Source of the DNA: JAAYAY01 sp964429355
Lineage (GTDB): Bacteria; Planctomycetota; Planctomycetia; Pirellulales; Thermoguttaceae
DNA: 64,000 nt
NCBI GenBank assembly: GCA_964429355.1
Contig: CAYSCH010000002.1
Location: 22,742 to 86,741, forward strand
Direction: 5' to 3'
The notes under the pieces are model-generated. The model saw nothing but the letters and a program-made list of their open reading frames with translations, was not told the DNA's origin and searched no databases. Positions 9,522 to 17,422 of this stretch are shown here, piece after piece (positions within the stretch are counted from its first letter, which is position 1; every line of letters begins with the position of its first letter). Made by a program: the position numbers and the translations under genes.

Positions 9522-9593
9522 TGGGGAATGGTGTAATTGGTAGCACGAGTGACTCTGGATCACTTAGTTGGGGTTCAAGTCCCTGTTCCCCAG
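9522..9593 (+). tRNA. tRNA-Gln (anticodon CTG)
   Basis: The 72-base sequence folds as a standard cloverleaf: acceptor stem TGGGGAA paired with TTCCCCA and discriminator G, D-loop AATTGGTAG, anticodon arm AGTGA-CTCTGGA-TCACT with anticodon CTG, and T-loop GTTCAAG. The sequence is the typical bacterial tRNA-Gln pattern. The 3' CCA is not encoded (GTAG follows), so it must be added after transcription. The tRNA is flanked by its own promoter and a strong intrinsic terminator, so it is a stand-alone unit. An accessory region begins just downstream. Confidence 0.97.
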
Positions 9594-9599
9594 TAGACA

Positions 9600-9641
9600 A
9601 AAGGCCTTCTGTAGCAACGAGTTACGGAAGGCCTTTCTTTT
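9600..9641 (+). terminator. intrinsic terminator of the tRNA-Gln gene
   Basis: A long hairpin begins six bases after the tRNA: AAAGGCCTTCTGTA pairs with TACGGAAGGCCTTT (one G-U pair) around a 9-base loop, and is followed by a T-rich tract (CTTTT). This is a classic Rho-independent terminator. Confidence 0.85.
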
Positions 9642-10020
9642 CGCCCGAAGGTAAAAATCCACCCGGTGCTAGGCCCGTGCTAGGTTGCGACAAAAACAGC
9701 CCCAGGAAGCTTTCGCCGCCCAGGGCGCCGCGACGGAAAGGGACGGTTCAGACTCGGCAGCATCTCCGGGCCATCTGCCGTCAGGGCGCAATCTCGCATC
9801 AGCGGCTGGTATGGGGTCGTAGGAATTACGACCAGTGGGTTTTCCGTCGCAACGGGACCGGCTAGACTGCCATTCCGGCTTCGAGTGTCGCACGATTCTC
9901 GACTGGGCTACGGGCCGGAGGCGATCTGGTCACGCAGGGCACGCAGAGTTAATCAGTTTGCGCCAGCATATCACCGGACTCGAGGCAGCCGGCCCGGATT
10001 GTACGCTGGAAGGAGGCTGA
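9642..10020. other. non-coding stretch between the tRNA and the GT9-like gene
   Basis: This 379-base stretch shows no recognisable gene. A short direct repeat GTGCTAGG occurs twice close together near 9667 and 9680. The ribosome site GGAAGGAGG of the next gene ends the stretch. Confidence 0.4.
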
Positions 10021-11025
10021 ATGGAACCAATCCTGCTCACCCACTGGCGCTCGCCCGGCGACATCGTTTGCATGACGGCGTGCGTCCGCGACTTGGCTCT
10101 GACCTATCCAGGGCGGTACGAGATCCACGTATCCGGCTCATGCGCCAGTCTGTGGCAGGATAATCCGCACGTGACCAAGTTCTGGGGTGCAACTCCGCCA
10201 CAGAATATGCCGATGTATCGCCTCTCATATCTCGATTGCCTCCGCCAGAGCCACCAACGTCAACTTCACTTTTTGACCGCGTTCCACCACGACCTGAGCG
10301 AGAAGCTTGGAGTGCCCGTGCCGGTTCGATTCCCGAGGGGGGACCTGCATTTGAGCCCCCAGCAACGTCGGCAACGACCTGTGGAGGAACCCTATTGGTA
10401 CTTAGTTGCAGGTGGAAAGACGCAGATCACAACCAAGTTATGGTCCACTGAGCGTTTCCAAACAGTGGTTGATTGCTTGCGCCAGCAAGATGTGAGAGTT
10501 GTACAGGGAGGCGCAACACACCCCGGCCATCTACATCCACCCCTGCACGGGGTTAGGAACATGATCGGCAAGACGAGCCTCCGCGACGTGCTCTGGCTCG
10601 TCTATCACGCCGAAGGGGTGATCTGTCCGGTGACCTACTCGATGCACGTTGCCGCGGCTCTCGAGAAGCCATGTGTGGTGATTGCGGGCGGGCGCGAACC
10701 TTGGTGGTGGGAGGCTTACGTCAACGCTCCTGAGAGGCACTTCGGCGAGGATTGCGTGCCGATCAAAACGCCGCACAAGTACCTGACGGGCTCAGATGTC
10801 TGCCCGCGCGGTATGGGGTGCTGGACTGTTCACACTGCACCTTCGCCGGCAAATTCGAAGGAAACCCTATGTGACCAGATAGTACATGACGACTCCGGCC
10901 AAACTATACCACTCTGTTTGGCCAGCATAACGCCAGCAATGGTCGTTGAGGCCGTTTTTGAGTATCGCCGAGCGTTTGATGCAGCTGCAACAGCCAGACA
11001 GAATGCTGATCACGTGTCCCACTAA
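10021..11025 (+). CDS. glycosyltransferase family 9 (heptosyltransferase-like) protein
   Basis: The 334-residue protein resembles ADP-heptose:LPS heptosyltransferases and related GT9 enzymes. The N-terminus HWRSPGDIVCMTACVRDLAL corresponds to the family's GD...T..lr.L motif. The C-terminal nucleotide-sugar site is seen in GKTSLRDVLWLVYHAEGVI and CPVTYSMHVAAALEKPCVVI, close to the family's ...D..pmHlAaAl. A GGREPWWWEAY insertion and several Cys (DVCPRGMGCW) follow. The ATG at 10021 has a strong ribosome site (AAGGAGG). No signal peptide is seen, so action at the cytoplasmic membrane face is expected. Its acceptor is unknown; no other cell-surface sugar gene is next to it, which is odd for a GT9 gene and fits an accessory cargo gene. 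Confidence 0.75.
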   Translation: MEPILLTHWRSPGDIVCMTACVRDLALTYPGRYEIHVSGSCASLWQDNPHVTKFWGATPPQNMPMYRLSYLDCLRQSHQRQLHFLTAFHHDLSEKLGVPVPVRFPRGDLHLSPQQRRQRPVEEPYWYLVAGGKTQITTKLWSTERFQTVVDCLRQQDVRVVQGGATHPGHLHPPLHGVRNMIGKTSLRDVLWLVYHAEGVICPVTYSMHVAAALEKPCVVIAGGREPWWWEAYVNAPERHFGEDCVPIKTPHKYLTGSDVCPRGMGCWTVHTAPSPANSKETLCDQIVHDDSGQTIPLCLASITPAMVVEAVFEYRRAFDAAATARQNADHVSH

Positions 11026-11050
11026 CCATGTCTTTTCGAGGTGAACGTAG

Positions 11051-11809
11051 ATGGAACCCACGGAGATTCCCTTCGATAATGGAGATCCCGAGTTCCTGGC
11101 AAAGATGCGGCTCGCGGCTGCTGGATTCATCAAAGAAATTATTCTGGCACGGGCCAAGTGCGAAGAAGGCTTCCTTGCCGAGGACATCCGTGAGTCGTGG
11201 CATATCACGGAATCGGACGTTGATAGCAGGGTTTCTGCCGAGTCGCGGCTGAACCAAGCAAAAGCTACACAGAAACGCTATTCCCAGGACTTCGTTGGAT
11301 TTCTCGATTCCGTCCCGCGACGCAAGACTAAGGAGGAGGAGGAGAAACTCGAGGAACTTCGGGAAAACATCTTACGCTTCTCCAGCAAGAAACGGATCGC
11401 TAAGGCCATAAAGATCCTCCAAGAGGGAAAGAAAGTCGATTGGGAAGAAGTTGCGTTGTGGGGTCTCCTGCCTAAAATCCGTGCGGGGCTGGACAAGCTG
11501 CCTGAGAAGATAGCACCTACGAAATCAGTCAAGCAGACCGAACAGTCGGCTCCGCGACTCGTACTGGAATCAGATACTGCTATCCTTGACGGCACGAGGT
11601 ACAACGTAAGCGGCAATCAGATGGCGTACCTTGAATGTCTGATGCAAAATCCCGGTGAATTCTGCTCAATGAACAAAGAGCTGTCTGGAACGAAGCCGTC
11701 TCGTGTCTTAAACAAGCTGCCGACAGGAATCAAAAAGCTAATTGAAAGCGTACCCGGAAAAGGCACCCGAATCTGTCTTGATCGCCTCCCACCGAAAGCC
11801 CCATCTTAG
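11051..11809 (+). CDS. hypothetical protein with a C-terminal winged-helix-like segment
   Basis: This 252-residue protein starts 25 bases after the GT9-like gene, with GAGGTGAACG as a plausible ribosome site. The middle (residues about 70-150) is highly charged and probably helical (RKTKEEEEKLEELRENILRF). The last 65 residues, starting VLESDTAILDGTRYNVSGNQ and including GKGTRICL, look like a small winged-helix fold of the type used in planctomycete regulators, with strand-helix-helix-strand spacing. A DNA-binding role is inference only. A+T content is higher than in the neighbouring housekeeping genes, as expected for acquired DNA. Confidence 0.6.
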   Translation: MEPTEIPFDNGDPEFLAKMRLAAAGFIKEIILARAKCEEGFLAEDIRESWHITESDVDSRVSAESRLNQAKATQKRYSQDFVGFLDSVPRRKTKEEEEKLEELRENILRFSSKKRIAKAIKILQEGKKVDWEEVALWGLLPKIRAGLDKLPEKIAPTKSVKQTEQSAPRLVLESDTAILDGTRYNVSGNQMAYLECLMQNPGEFCSMNKELSGTKPSRVLNKLPTGIKKLIESVPGKGTRICLDRLPPKAPS

Positions 11810-11830
11810 GTTGACTTCTGGCCTTGGCTG

Positions 11831-12850
11831 TTAGCCTGGTAAGAATGCCGGATAACGCAGGGCCCGCGTGAGGGCTTCTACGAACGCCGCCGCGGGGACT
11901 TTGCGGCTGAGGGCCACCAGTTCCCGCAGCAGACAGTGGCGCTGCATTCCCGGTGCCTGGAGCGTGTAGTCAACGTAGGCAGCAGCCTCCGGGCTCCATG
12001 GCCCGCGGCCGTTGTTCTTCGAACTGGCGCCGTGCTTGCGGTGTTTGGGCAGGCGCCGTGGTGCAGGCTGGCACTCGGGGCTGAAACAGGCGCCCCCCCA
12101 ACGGGTAACTCGACCAGCAAGGTCCGTTCGCGGTAGATCTTCAAGCGCAGCGGAGCACTTTGACCGCTTCCCTTTGGTTCCCGGGACCCAGTAATAGTCC
12201 CCTTGTCGCGCGGCGCTTGAAAATCGACATATGCGCGGCGCTTCAAAATCGACAGTGGGTTGATTGTGGGGGGGGGGCTGGGCAGTTGGATCAAATAGTT
12301 CGTTCGTGCTCGAAGGCCTTGGCGGGAATTAGCCCAGTCTTGCCCACCGGGCGGTGGTCCATCCGCTCCGTGGCCCATAGGAACGCCTGCTGGTTAAGAT
12401 CCTCCAGACTCTCGAAAGTGCGGCCCGGCAGGAAGTTGACTTCCACGTCCCCGAACCGTCGTTCGAAGAGCGGCTTTCCGGTTCACATCGCCGATCGCGT
12501 GACAGACGAACTGGAAACCGTAGCCGCCGACGGACCACCCAGCCCCCCCCCCCCTTCACGCAGCAGACGCGTCAACGTGGAATAGCCCACCTGGATCTTT
12601 TCTCCCTCGACCAGTCTCTCGTGGACCCGCTCGGCCCAGCCGTTGCACTCGCGATACAACCACCGGAGAAGATCCGGGTCGATGTGGATCTTGTCCTTCC
12701 GCTGCCATCTGGGGATCACGCCCTGTGCTCGACGATTTCCCGCACCGTCGTGCGGCTGATGCTCAACCGCCGACCGATCTCTCACCCAGACATCCCGGTC
12801 AACAGGTAGGCCTCGGCGTAGAACGCCCGATTCTTGGAAGTCTCTCTCAT
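11831..12850 (-). pseudogene. degraded IS21-family transposase (IstA-like)
   Basis: Pieces of one IstA-like transposase can be read on the minus strand in three frames. The N-terminal HTH (MRETSKNRAFYAEAYLL, then RLSISRTTVREIVEHRA) is broken by a TGA. Next comes DPDLLRWLYRECNGWAERVH with GYSTLTRLLRE, then, frameshifted, KPLFERRFGDVEVNFLPGRT and AFLWATERMDHRPVGKTG, and finally SPEAAAYVDYTLQAPGMQRH to the stop at 11831. Runs of G/C (near 12265 and 12540) sit at two of the frame changes, so part of the damage could be sequencing error, but the in-frame TGA is not at such a run. The istB partner is absent. The element is almost certainly inactive. Confidence 0.8.
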
Positions 12851-13005
12851 CTTCAAGCATGCAGTTGTACGACATCGCACGGCGTATTCCGAAGCGTTAT
12901 TGAAGTGGAAGAGATTATCCAGATTTTGTCCGTTGATCATCCAAAAGCGTGTGAGATGATGGAGATCGACGTGACTAGAAGATTCGTTTTATGGAGGCAA
13001 ATAGT

Positions 13006-13224
13006 ATGAAAACTTTTGGATCCGACGACCCGCTCCTCGACCGTCAGGAGGCAGCCCGGTACTTAGGGATTAAACCGCAGACCCTGGCGGTCTGGGCGTC
13101 GAGCGGCCGCTACTCTTTGCCGTACGTTCGGGTCGGGCGCCGTGCCCTTTATCGGCGCAGCAATTTGGACGATTGGCTTGCCGCTCGCACGATCACCCAA
13201 ATTGGCGAATTACGGGAAAAGTGA
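13006..13224 (+). CDS. small HTH (excisionase/MerR-like) DNA-binding protein
   Basis: A 72-residue protein with the helix-turn-helix 17 pattern LLDRQEAARYLGIKPQTLAV, followed by the wing YVRVGRRALYRRSNLDDWLA. This is the standard fold of excisionases and small regulators on mobile elements. The ATG at 13006 is preferred because GGAGG lies 8 bases before it; an in-frame ATG at 12991 overlaps that ribosome site. It is the first gene of a same-direction group with the polymerase and primase genes, so it may regulate or help excise this module. No integrase was found. Confidence 0.85.
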   Translation: MKTFGSDDPLLDRQEAARYLGIKPQTLAVWASSGRYSLPYVRVGRRALYRRSNLDDWLAARTITQIGELREK

Positions 13225-13305
13225 AAAACGGCTTTGGTAAATCGAACGGGCGATCCTGTCCGGTCGCCCGTTCACTTCTTCACCCCCTATTGATGGGAGA
13301 GTCAC

Positions 13306-13992
13306 ATGAATATGATCTTAGCAGCTTTCGACGATCATGGCCACGACGACGACCGTGAAATCCAGGATAACTTGTTTGTGAGCCAGTCAACGTCGGCCGA
13401 AGCGTCGGCCGACGGCCGCGTTCCCAGCGGCGGGCCGGCCCCTGACCCGTTCGACCCGGCGAGCCTGCGTCTGGGCCAGGATTTCACTTCGGCAATCGGT
13501 GTGAAGAAAGTCCTAACCACCGTGCCGTGCCGCAAGCCCAATCGCCAGGAATTCGTTCGGGTCCGCCCGGGCCAGGAGTGGCGGCTGGAAACCGGGATGT
13601 TTGAGGATAAGGTGAATCGGGACTTCTACTTGGTCCAGCGCCATCTTTGGGCGGAACTCCTGGGCGAAGTTTCTCCCGTCGCCCTGTTCCTGGCGATAAA
13701 CCGCCAGGGCGACGTCTTCCTGTGGCCCACAAAGTTCCCCGGGGCGGACGGCCGTTCCAACTCCTGGAATGAATCGGCCCTGGCCGCTGCCCGGCTCGCG
13801 GAAACACGCTGGGTCCGTGTCGCGGCGAACATGCCTGGTGGTGTGTACGACGTGTTTGAGGCTGCTGGTAACCTGTCGGAACCCGAGTGGCCCGAGTTGT
13901 CGTTTGCCGAGATATTGAAGTTAGCCTTCCGTGATCGGTTCATCACGTCCGTCGACCACCCGGTGATCCGGGCCCTGCGCGGGCAAATCTGA
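13306..13992 (+). CDS. hypothetical protein of the replication module
   Basis: The 228-residue protein has an acidic, low-complexity N-terminus (residues 1-55), then a compact domain with FLAINRQGDVFLWPTKFPGA, SALAAARLAETRWVRVAANM and a C-terminal EILKLAFRDRFITSVDHPVI. No family was recognised. Its stop codon overlaps the polymerase start by one base (TGATG), which implies translational coupling and a shared job, perhaps an accessory factor for the polymerase. Confidence 0.72.
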   Translation: MNMILAAFDDHGHDDDREIQDNLFVSQSTSAEASADGRVPSGGPAPDPFDPASLRLGQDFTSAIGVKKVLTTVPCRKPNRQEFVRVRPGQEWRLETGMFEDKVNRDFYLVQRHLWAELLGEVSPVALFLAINRQGDVFLWPTKFPGADGRSNSWNESALAAARLAETRWVRVAANMPGGVYDVFEAAGNLSEPEWPELSFAEILKLAFRDRFITSVDHPVIRALRGQI

Positions 13993-15899
13993 TGGATACC
14001 ATGGGCCACTATCAGGAAATCTGGTTGGTGGATTTTGAGTTCCGTTCGCTCAACGGCGAGCGGCCGGAGCCCATTTGCATGGTGGCCCGGGAGTATCGCT
14101 CAGGACGCACCCTTCGGGTATGGGCGGATGAGTTGGCCAACAGGGCCGCCCCGCCCTTCCCGACGGGGGACGACGTCCTGTTCGTGGCCTATTACGCTTC
14201 GGCGGAGTGCGGCTGCTTTCTCTCACTAGGTTGGCCGATGCCACGGCGAATCCTCGACCTGTTTTGTGAGTTCCGCCATCTGACCAACGGTCAGGACACC
14301 GTATCCGGCAACGGCCTGCTCGGTGCCATGGCTCACTTTGGCCTGGGCGGAATCGCTGTGGCCGAAAAGGTTGAGATGCGAGAGCTGGCTTTGCGGGGCG
14401 GACCCTACACGGAGGCCGAGCAATCCGCACTCCTCGACTACTGCGAAACGGACGTTGTTGCCCTTACCAAGTTGTTACCGGCCATGCTGCCGAAGATCGA
14501 CTTGGCCCGGGCCCTGTTGAGGGGTCGCTACATGGCTGCCGTGGCGAGGATGGAGTGGAACGGCACGCCAATTGACGTTACCACGCTCGAATCCCTGCGG
14601 TCTCGTTGGGATGCCATCAAGGGCGAACTGGTCGAACGCGTCGATACCGCGGGCATCTTCGTGGCACCGGCTCTCGGGGCACAGCCGGCTGCTTCAAAGA
14701 AACTGACACGGCCGATTCCGCGGTTGTCGTTTTCGTCCCAGAGATTCGCCGAATGGTTGGCCCGGGAAGGTATTCCCTGGCCGCGTCTGGACTCAGGAAA
14801 GTTGGTCCTCGACGACGACACATTTCGCGAGATGGCGAGAGCTTGGCCTGCTATCGCCCCGTTGCGAGAGCTGCGTCACACTCTGGGCGAGATGCGTCTG
14901 TTCTCGGATCTGGCTGTGGGGAGCGATGGCCGTATCCGCTGCCTGCTCTCCCCTTTTCGGTCAATCACTGGCCGAAATCAGCCGAGCAACGCCCAATTCA
15001 TGTTTGGACCGTCGGCATGGTTGCGAAGTTTGATCCAGCCGGAACCAGGGATGGCTATCGCATATGTTGATTGGTCCCAGCAGGAATTCGGCATCGCGGC
15101 GGCCCTTTCAGCGGATCAGGCGATGATGGACGCCTACAGTTCTGGGGACCCCTACCTGGCCTTCGCCAAACAGGCCAGGGCGGTGCCACCGGATGCTACG
15201 AAGGTCAGCCACCCGGCCGAGCGAGAACGTTTCAAGGCGTGTGTTCTGGCGGTGCAATACGGAATGGGAGCCAAGTCCCTGGCGCAACGAATTGACCAAC
15301 CCGAGCCCTACGCACGAGAACTACTGCGATTGCACCGCCAGACCTATCCGGGCTACTGGAAGTGGTCGGAGGCGGCTGTCAATCACGCCATGCTGGGGGG
15401 CTGGCTTCGAACCGTCTTCGGCTGGCAGATCCATGTGGGTGCCAGGGTGAACCCGAGGAGTCTGGCCAATTTTCCGATGCAGGCCAACGGTGCCGAGATG
15501 TTGCGGCTCGCGTGCTGTCTCCTTGTCGAGCAGGGGATACGCGTCTGCTGCCCGATTCACGACGCTGTGCTCGTCGAAGGGCCCGTGGATGAAATCGACG
15601 CGATCGTCAACGCGGCCGAACGGGCAATGGTCGAAGCGAGTCGGATCGTTCTCGATGGTTTTGGGTTACGAAGTGACACGAAAATTGTGCGATATCCCGA
15701 ACGGTATTGTGATCCAAGGGGGGAGAAGATGTGGGAAACGGTGATGTCAATCTTGGACGGTATGAAACTGCCAATTCCAACAGATGCCTGCGAGCCTTCT
15801 TCGCCAAACCCCCGCACTCATGCGGGGGTTACCCCAGCACGGGTGCTGGGGTACATCCGCACCGGTGCGGCCCCGTACAATCTTATATCTTATAGATGA
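13992..15899 (+). CDS. family A DNA polymerase with 3'-5' exonuclease domain
   Basis: The 635-residue protein carries both domains of a Klenow-like polymerase. The exonuclease domain (about 1-180) has ExoI IWLVDFEF (D-x-E) and ExoIII YCETDVVALTKLL. The polymerase domain (about 290-600) has motif A AYVDWSQQEFGIAAALS, motif B ERERFKACVLAVQYGMG and motif C CPIHDAVLVE. Motif C is HDA rather than the usual HDE; the catalytic Asp is kept. There is no 5' nuclease domain, and the length is closer to phage or plasmid polymerases than to chromosomal PolA (about 900). It overlaps the preceding gene by one base. Its 3' end contains three perfect hairpins. An ATG at 14001 is an alternative start. Confidence 0.9.
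   Translation: MDTMGHYQEIWLVDFEFRSLNGERPEPICMVAREYRSGRTLRVWADELANRAAPPFPTGDDVLFVAYYASAECGCFLSLGWPMPRRILDLFCEFRHLTNGQDTVSGNGLLGAMAHFGLGGIAVAEKVEMRELALRGGPYTEAEQSALLDYCETDVVALTKLLPAMLPKIDLARALLRGRYMAAVARMEWNGTPIDVTTLESLRSRWDAIKGELVERVDTAGIFVAPALGAQPAASKKLTRPIPRLSFSSQRFAEWLAREGIPWPRLDSGKLVLDDDTFREMARAWPAIAPLRELRHTLGEMRLFSDLAVGSDGRIRCLLSPFRSITGRNQPSNAQFMFGPSAWLRSLIQPEPGMAIAYVDWSQQEFGIAAALSADQAMMDAYSSGDPYLAFAKQARAVPPDATKVSHPAERERFKACVLAVQYGMGAKSLAQRIDQPEPYARELLRLHRQTYPGYWKWSEAAVNHAMLGGWLRTVFGWQIHVGARVNPRSLANFPMQANGAEMLRLACCLLVEQGIRVCCPIHDAVLVEGPVDEIDAIVNAAERAMVEASRIVLDGFGLRSDTKIVRYPERYCDPRGEKMWETVMSILDGMKLPIPTDACEPSSPNPRTHAGVTPARVLGYIRTGAAPYNLISYR
15807..15870. repeat. three tandem perfect hairpins in the 3' end of the polymerase gene
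   Basis: Three inverted repeats lie end to end: AACCCCCGCA/TGCGGGGGTT (15807-15830, 4-base loop), ACCCCAGCAC/GTGCTGGGGT (15831-15852, 2-base gap) and the palindrome CCGCACCGGTGCGG (15857-15870). All arms pair perfectly. They encode the polymerase C-terminal tail after its last conserved motif. No T-run follows. Each has a different core sequence, so they are not copies of one repeat. Confidence 0.85.
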
Positions 15900-15919
15900 T
15901 CTTATAGTATAGATACTAT
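15882..15919 (+). promoter_or_regulatory. AT-rich repeats and operator-like palindrome at the winged-helix gene start
   Basis: CTTATA occurs three times (15882-15887, 15889-15894, 15901-15906), followed by the inverted repeat ATAGTAT-AG-ATACTAT (15904-15919), which overlaps the ATG of the next gene. The composition contrasts sharply with the GC-rich hairpins just upstream. This could be an operator bound by the gene's own product or part of a replication origin; function is inferred. Confidence 0.5.
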
Positions 15920-16301
15920 GGACGGCCTTGATCTCGAAACGTTTCGGCTGACAAAGAGCAACACCCTGCCACAAGAGGGTAACCGACTGCGGCAGCGAGA
16001 CCGAACTTGGTTTGTCAAGGGTCCCATCCCTGGGGATTGGCTTGAGCAGGCGGCAGCACAACCTGGCAAAGCCCTGCATGTGGCACTTGCCCTATGGTAT
16101 CTGGCCGGATTGCAGAAGTCTGATCAAGTCACGCTGACCAGAAAACCGCTGCGACTGTTTAGCGTCCTGCCCGACTCGGGGCGTAGGGGTCTAGCCGCCT
16201 TAGAAAAAGCCGGCTTGGTGCAAGTAAATCGCCGGAACGGAAGATGCCCGAGGGTCACGATTCTCGGAAAACTCCCGCCCGGGAAGGACCGAGCGGGGTA
16301 G
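15918..16301 (+). CDS. small winged-helix-like protein of the replication module
   Basis: A 127-residue protein. The segment ALHVALALWYLAGLQKSDQV, RLFSVLPDSGRRGLAALEKA and GLVQVNRRNGRCPRVTIL has the order helix, recognition helix, wing that is typical of winged-helix proteins in mobile elements. No Shine-Dalgarno sequence is visible; the ATG lies inside an inverted repeat, 18 bases after the polymerase stop. The 3' end overlaps the start of the primase-like gene by 58 bases in another frame. A role in control of the module is likely from position only. Confidence 0.65.
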   Translation: MDGLDLETFRLTKSNTLPQEGNRLRQRDRTWFVKGPIPGDWLEQAAAQPGKALHVALALWYLAGLQKSDQVTLTRKPLRLFSVLPDSGRRGLAALEKAGLVQVNRRNGRCPRVTILGKLPPGKDRAG

Positions 16302-17176
16302 CCCTCCAGACGCGGCATCGCTTGTGGGTCAATCACAGGTACGGGCAGCCTGATCCTGCCAACCCGTCGTGGCCGTCGGACGGCTTGGTAATTTGCTTCA
16401 ATGAGGATTGCCTGAAGGACCTGGACAACCGCAAGCAGCTTTTCGAGTGGATTTTCGAGCTGCCCAATATGCGGGAGCATGTCGCTCCGGTGTTGGATAT
16501 GTCCGGCGTGACGGCGGCGGGCCCCCGGTTACAACCCTGCCAGTGGCCTGGCCAGATGGAGCCACTGCCTGATTTCTGCCTGGCATACCTGGCACAGAGG
16601 GGTTTCCGGGGGGACACGGTGTCCCTCTTCGGGTTGCGGTACTGTGTCGGCTCCCAGGAGTTCCCAAGTGCCGCGGGGCGCATCATTGTCCCGATCTACC
16701 ACAATCGGCAGATGGTGGGTTGGCAGGGCCGGACACCCGGCGAGCCGACCAGCCGGCATATGCCGAAGTATTACACGATGCCGCACTTCCCGAAGCGGGC
16801 AGTGCTGTACAACCTGGACAACGCCCGGGGACGGTCTTTCTGTGTGGTCTTCGAGGGCGTCACAGACGTTTGGCGGCTGCCAGGGTACGGAGTGGCCCTT
16901 CTGGGTAAGACGATATCTGTTGAGCAGCAGAACCTGCTACGGGCGGCGTTCTCGGAGAATCAGCCCATTATTCTGTGTCTGGACCCGGAAACCTGGGACA
17001 ATTCGGCCTTGAAGATTCATGAGATGATCCGAGGCTGGCCGAATCCGATCGTGCGGGTGCGGCTGCCTGACGGCTTTGACCCCGGGAACATGGACCCAGA
17101 GGCGCTGCTGACCACGATCACGACGCAGGCGGCAGCGGTCGGGATAAGGATTTGGAGTCGCAATTTGCTGCCGTAA
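16244..17176 (+). CDS. DNA primase-like protein with TOPRIM domain
   Basis: The 310-residue protein resembles the catalytic core of DnaG-type primases. YLAQRGFRGDTVSLFGLRYC and GRIIVPIYHNRQMVGWQGRT match the RNA-polymerase subdomain, KYYTMPHFPKRAVLYNLDNA the following loop, and CVVFEGVTDVWRLPGYGVAL the TOPRIM core with its conserved Glu (FEG) and Asp; CLDPETW supplies a second metal Asp. The N-terminal zinc-binding domain of chromosomal DnaG is missing and there is no C-terminal helicase-binding domain. Such short primases occur in phages and plasmids. The start at 16244 overlaps the previous gene by 58 bases; an internal start near 16300 is possible. Confidence 0.8.
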   Translation: MPEGHDSRKTPAREGPSGVALQTRHRLWVNHRYGQPDPANPSWPSDGLVICFNEDCLKDLDNRKQLFEWIFELPNMREHVAPVLDMSGVTAAGPRLQPCQWPGQMEPLPDFCLAYLAQRGFRGDTVSLFGLRYCVGSQEFPSAAGRIIVPIYHNRQMVGWQGRTPGEPTSRHMPKYYTMPHFPKRAVLYNLDNARGRSFCVVFEGVTDVWRLPGYGVALLGKTISVEQQNLLRAAFSENQPIILCLDPETWDNSALKIHEMIRGWPNPIVRVRLPDGFDPGNMDPEALLTTITTQAAAVGIRIWSRNLLP

Positions 17177-17206
17177 GGCCGCCGGGCAACAAAATTCTCT
17201 CCCCCA

Positions 17207-17237
17207 GCACGGCCGTGGCCTGTTGCCACGGCCGTGC
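17207..17237. repeat. perfect 13-bp hairpin after the primase-like gene
   Basis: GCACGGCCGTGGC (17207-17219) and GCCACGGCCGTGC (17225-17237) pair perfectly around the loop CTGTT. It lies 30 bases after the primase stop codon. There is no T-run on either side, so it is not a standard intrinsic terminator; it could be an mRNA-stabilising or recognition structure. Confidence 0.7.
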
Positions 17238-17422
17238 CCTCTACCTTGCCGGCAATGGGCTCTCGTTCTTGCACGGCACGCGAAACCGGGTACAACTCCG
17301 AGACTTGCGCCATGCCACCCAGCCAGTTCGCACGTGCTGCGTGCCCGGCCTCTTGAATACCTGCCGGCACAACTCTTCCGCGCAGCCCAGACCAGATCGT
17401 GCACCAGAAGGCGGGACGTAAC

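Noticed and set aside
17017..17370. Minus-strand frame of 117 codons beginning MPAGIQEAGHAARANWLGGM
   Set aside because: Half of it overlaps the conserved primase-like gene in antisense; no ribosome site and no family.
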